Shown piece by piece: positions 6,455 to 7,584 of a stretch of DNA of 7,584 nucleotides. The position numbers were made by a program, and so were the translations under genes. The notes beneath the pieces are model-generated. The model did not search any database and was not told where the DNA came from. It saw only the letters and a program-made list of their open reading frames with translations. Positions within the stretch are counted from its first letter, which is position 1. Each line of letters begins with the position of its first letter. Source of the DNA: Clostridia bacterium (GTDB lineage: Bacteria > Bacillota > Clostridia > Oscillospirales > Acutalibacteraceae); the NCBI GenBank assembly GCA_900766895.1, contig CAAFXF010000088.1:1-7584 (forward strand), written 5' to 3'.

Positions 6455-6530
6455 GATAAAAAAATAAAGGAATTATGCATATTTTTAAGTATAAAGTATT
6501 AGAGAGAAAAAAACAGTAGTATTTTGACGA
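6455..6530. other. upstream region of the dGTPase gene, no convincing promoter
   Basis: This very AT-rich stretch must carry, or adjoin, the promoter of the plus-strand dGTPase gene. The best -10-like hexamers are TATAAA (6490-6495) and TATTAG (6497-6502), and neither has a recognisable -35 at 16-18 bp. A perfect TATAAT at 6382-6387 also lacks a -35. I see no repeat or small reading frame here that I would support. Confidence 0.4.
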
Positions 6531-6536
6531 AAGGGG
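6531..6536 (+). promoter_or_regulatory. ribosome binding site supporting a TTG start
   Basis: AAGGGG lies 9 nt upstream of the TTG at 6546. No in-frame ATG or GTG occurs between it and the conserved N-terminal region of the dGTPase family, so this site decides the unusual start codon. Confidence 0.75.
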
Positions 6537-6545
6537 CAAAAATAA

Positions 6546-7550
6546 TTGAACAAGTGTATTCGTCAAATTTCCGAGGAAAACGAAAGAAAAATTTTGTCGC
6601 CCGTTGCCGCACTTTCCTGTGAAAGCAGAGGCAGGAGGTTTAATGAGCCCGAATGTGATATAAGGACAGCTTTTCAAAGAGATAGGGACAGAATTATTCA
6701 TTCTCAATCATTTAGAAGACTTAAGCATAAAACACAGGTGTTCCTTTCCCCTACAGGAGATCATTACAGAACACGACTTACACATACGTTAGAGGTATCC
6801 CAAATTGCAAGAACCATTGCCAATGCGTTACAGCTTAATGAGGATTTAACCGAGGCCATTGCATTAGGTCACGATTTGGGACATACACCTTTTGGACATG
6901 CAGGTGAAAGAGCACTTGCCGAATTGTCGCCAAACGGATTTAAGCACTACGAGCAAAGCGTTCGTGTGGTTGATATTCTTGAGAAGAACGGTCAGGGCCT
7001 TAACCTTACAGATGAGGTAAGAAACGGTATTTTGTGTCATACTACCGGTGAGGACGCCTATACTCTTGAAGGTCAAATTATCAGGATTGCTGACAAAATT
7101 GCATATATTAATCACGATATTGACGATGCTATTCGTGCAGGAGTAATGGCAGAGGAGGATATTCCTCTTAATATCAGAATGAGCCTTGGTATGACAAAGA
7201 GCGAAAGAATAAACAATATGGTGCTTAATGTTGTACATAACAGCACTGACTCAAAAATCCTGATGGATGATGATTTTTGGGAGTTATTTAATGACCTTCA
7301 CGAATTTATGTTTATTGCTGTGTATAAAAACCCTGTGTGTAAGGGTGAGGAGGTTAAGGCGGTTGCAATGCTTGAGAAGATTTATGAGCATTATACAAAG
7401 CATCCTGAACAGCTTCCCGAACAGTTTTGCACCATTGCCGACAACGAGAGCGTTGACAGAGCAGTGTGTGATTATATTGCAGGAATGAGCGATAATTATT
7501 CGGTAAAAGTATTTAATCAGCTATATGTTCCAAAGTTTTGGATAGAATAA
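6546..7550 (+). CDS. dgt: deoxyguanosinetriphosphate triphosphohydrolase-like protein (HD domain)
   Basis: This 334-residue HD-superfamily dNTP triphosphohydrolase would split dGTP or other dNTPs to the nucleoside plus triphosphate, acting in nucleotide pool control in the cytosol. The metal-binding HD pattern is His80 (LTHTLEVSQ), His109-Asp110 (GHDLGHTPFGHAGE) and an Asp in YINHDIDDA (probably 191). The N-terminal block LSPVAALSCESRGR, DIRTAFQRDRDRIIHSQSFRRLKHKTQVF, and the C-terminal VCDYIAGMSDNYSVKVFNQLYVPKFW are all typical of the shorter dGTPase-like (type 2) group, so the gene is complete. Translation starts at TTG with AAGGGG 9 nt upstream; starting later would remove conserved residues. 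In many clostridia this gene precedes dnaG and rpoD, and the next gene may be dnaG, but it is outside the window. True substrate preference cannot be read from sequence. Confidence 0.94.
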   Translation: MNKCIRQISEENERKILSPVAALSCESRGRRFNEPECDIRTAFQRDRDRIIHSQSFRRLKHKTQVFLSPTGDHYRTRLTHTLEVSQIARTIANALQLNEDLTEAIALGHDLGHTPFGHAGERALAELSPNGFKHYEQSVRVVDILEKNGQGLNLTDEVRNGILCHTTGEDAYTLEGQIIRIADKIAYINHDIDDAIRAGVMAEEDIPLNIRMSLGMTKSERINNMVLNVVHNSTDSKILMDDDFWELFNDLHEFMFIAVYKNPVCKGEEVKAVAMLEKIYEHYTKHPEQLPEQFCTIADNESVDRAVCDYIAGMSDNYSVKVFNQLYVPKFWIE

Positions 7551-7553
7551 ATA

Positions 7554-7582
7554 TTGAATTTGTATTAATTATAAATTATAAA
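7554..7582 (+). promoter_or_regulatory. possible sigma-A promoter for the gene beyond the right edge
   Basis: TTGAAT (7554-7559) and TATAAA (7577-7582) are 17 bp apart, immediately after the dGTPase stop codon. The surroundings are extremely AT-rich, so a chance match is possible. No terminator hairpin lies between the stop codon and the window end. Confidence 0.45.
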
Positions 7583-7584
7583 CA

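Noticed and set aside
6447..6707. Minus-strand reading frame of 86 codons overlapping the dGTPase start
   Set aside because: It runs antisense through the conserved N-terminus of the dGTPase gene and the phosphoesterase promoter, with low-complexity hydrophobic content expected of AT-rich antisense.

Overview
The window is AT-rich bacterial chromosome carrying six protein genes, all of recognisable housekeeping or conserved families. The AddAB (not RecBCD) repair nuclease, the Zn-binding L31 protein, the type of dGTPase and the strong GGAGG-like ribosome binding sites point to a Firmicute. I infer a clostridial relative, probably Oscillospirales/Ruminococcaceae-like; sequence alone does not settle the genus. 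I see no tRNA, rRNA, CRISPR array, insertion sequence or phage gene.

Layout: (1) 2-4358 (+) holds the 3' end of addB, open at the left edge, and the complete addA, overlapping by 8 nt: the two subunits of the helicase-nuclease that resects double-strand breaks for RecA. (2) 4373-4730 (+) is a compact transcription unit: a strong extended -10 promoter, a short leader, rpmE (ribosomal protein L31) and a textbook intrinsic terminator. (3) 4741-5361 (+) is a YigZ/YvyE (IMPACT-family) protein lying directly behind that terminator, with no promoter I can see. (4) 5395-6249 (-) is a membrane-anchored metallophosphoesterase convergent with yigZ; its terminator hairpin contains its own last codons. 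(5) 6250-6545 is the divergent intergenic region, packed with inverted repeats. (6) 6546-7550 (+) is a dGTP triphosphohydrolase-like HD-domain gene with a TTG start. A sigma-A-like promoter sits at the right edge and would serve the next gene.

The most interesting part is 6250-6454. A good sigma-A promoter on the minus strand (TTGACT, 17 bp, TATCAT) should start the phosphoesterase mRNA near 6419. That gives a leader of about 170 nt holding three successive hairpins. The last one (87 nt, 24 base pairs) ends in an arm that contains the likely Shine-Dalgarno sequence. It could be an undescribed cis-regulatory RNA, a protein operator region, or a small repeat element; the sequence alone does not decide. 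Elsewhere I see ordinary genes, and I found no undescribed multi-gene system.
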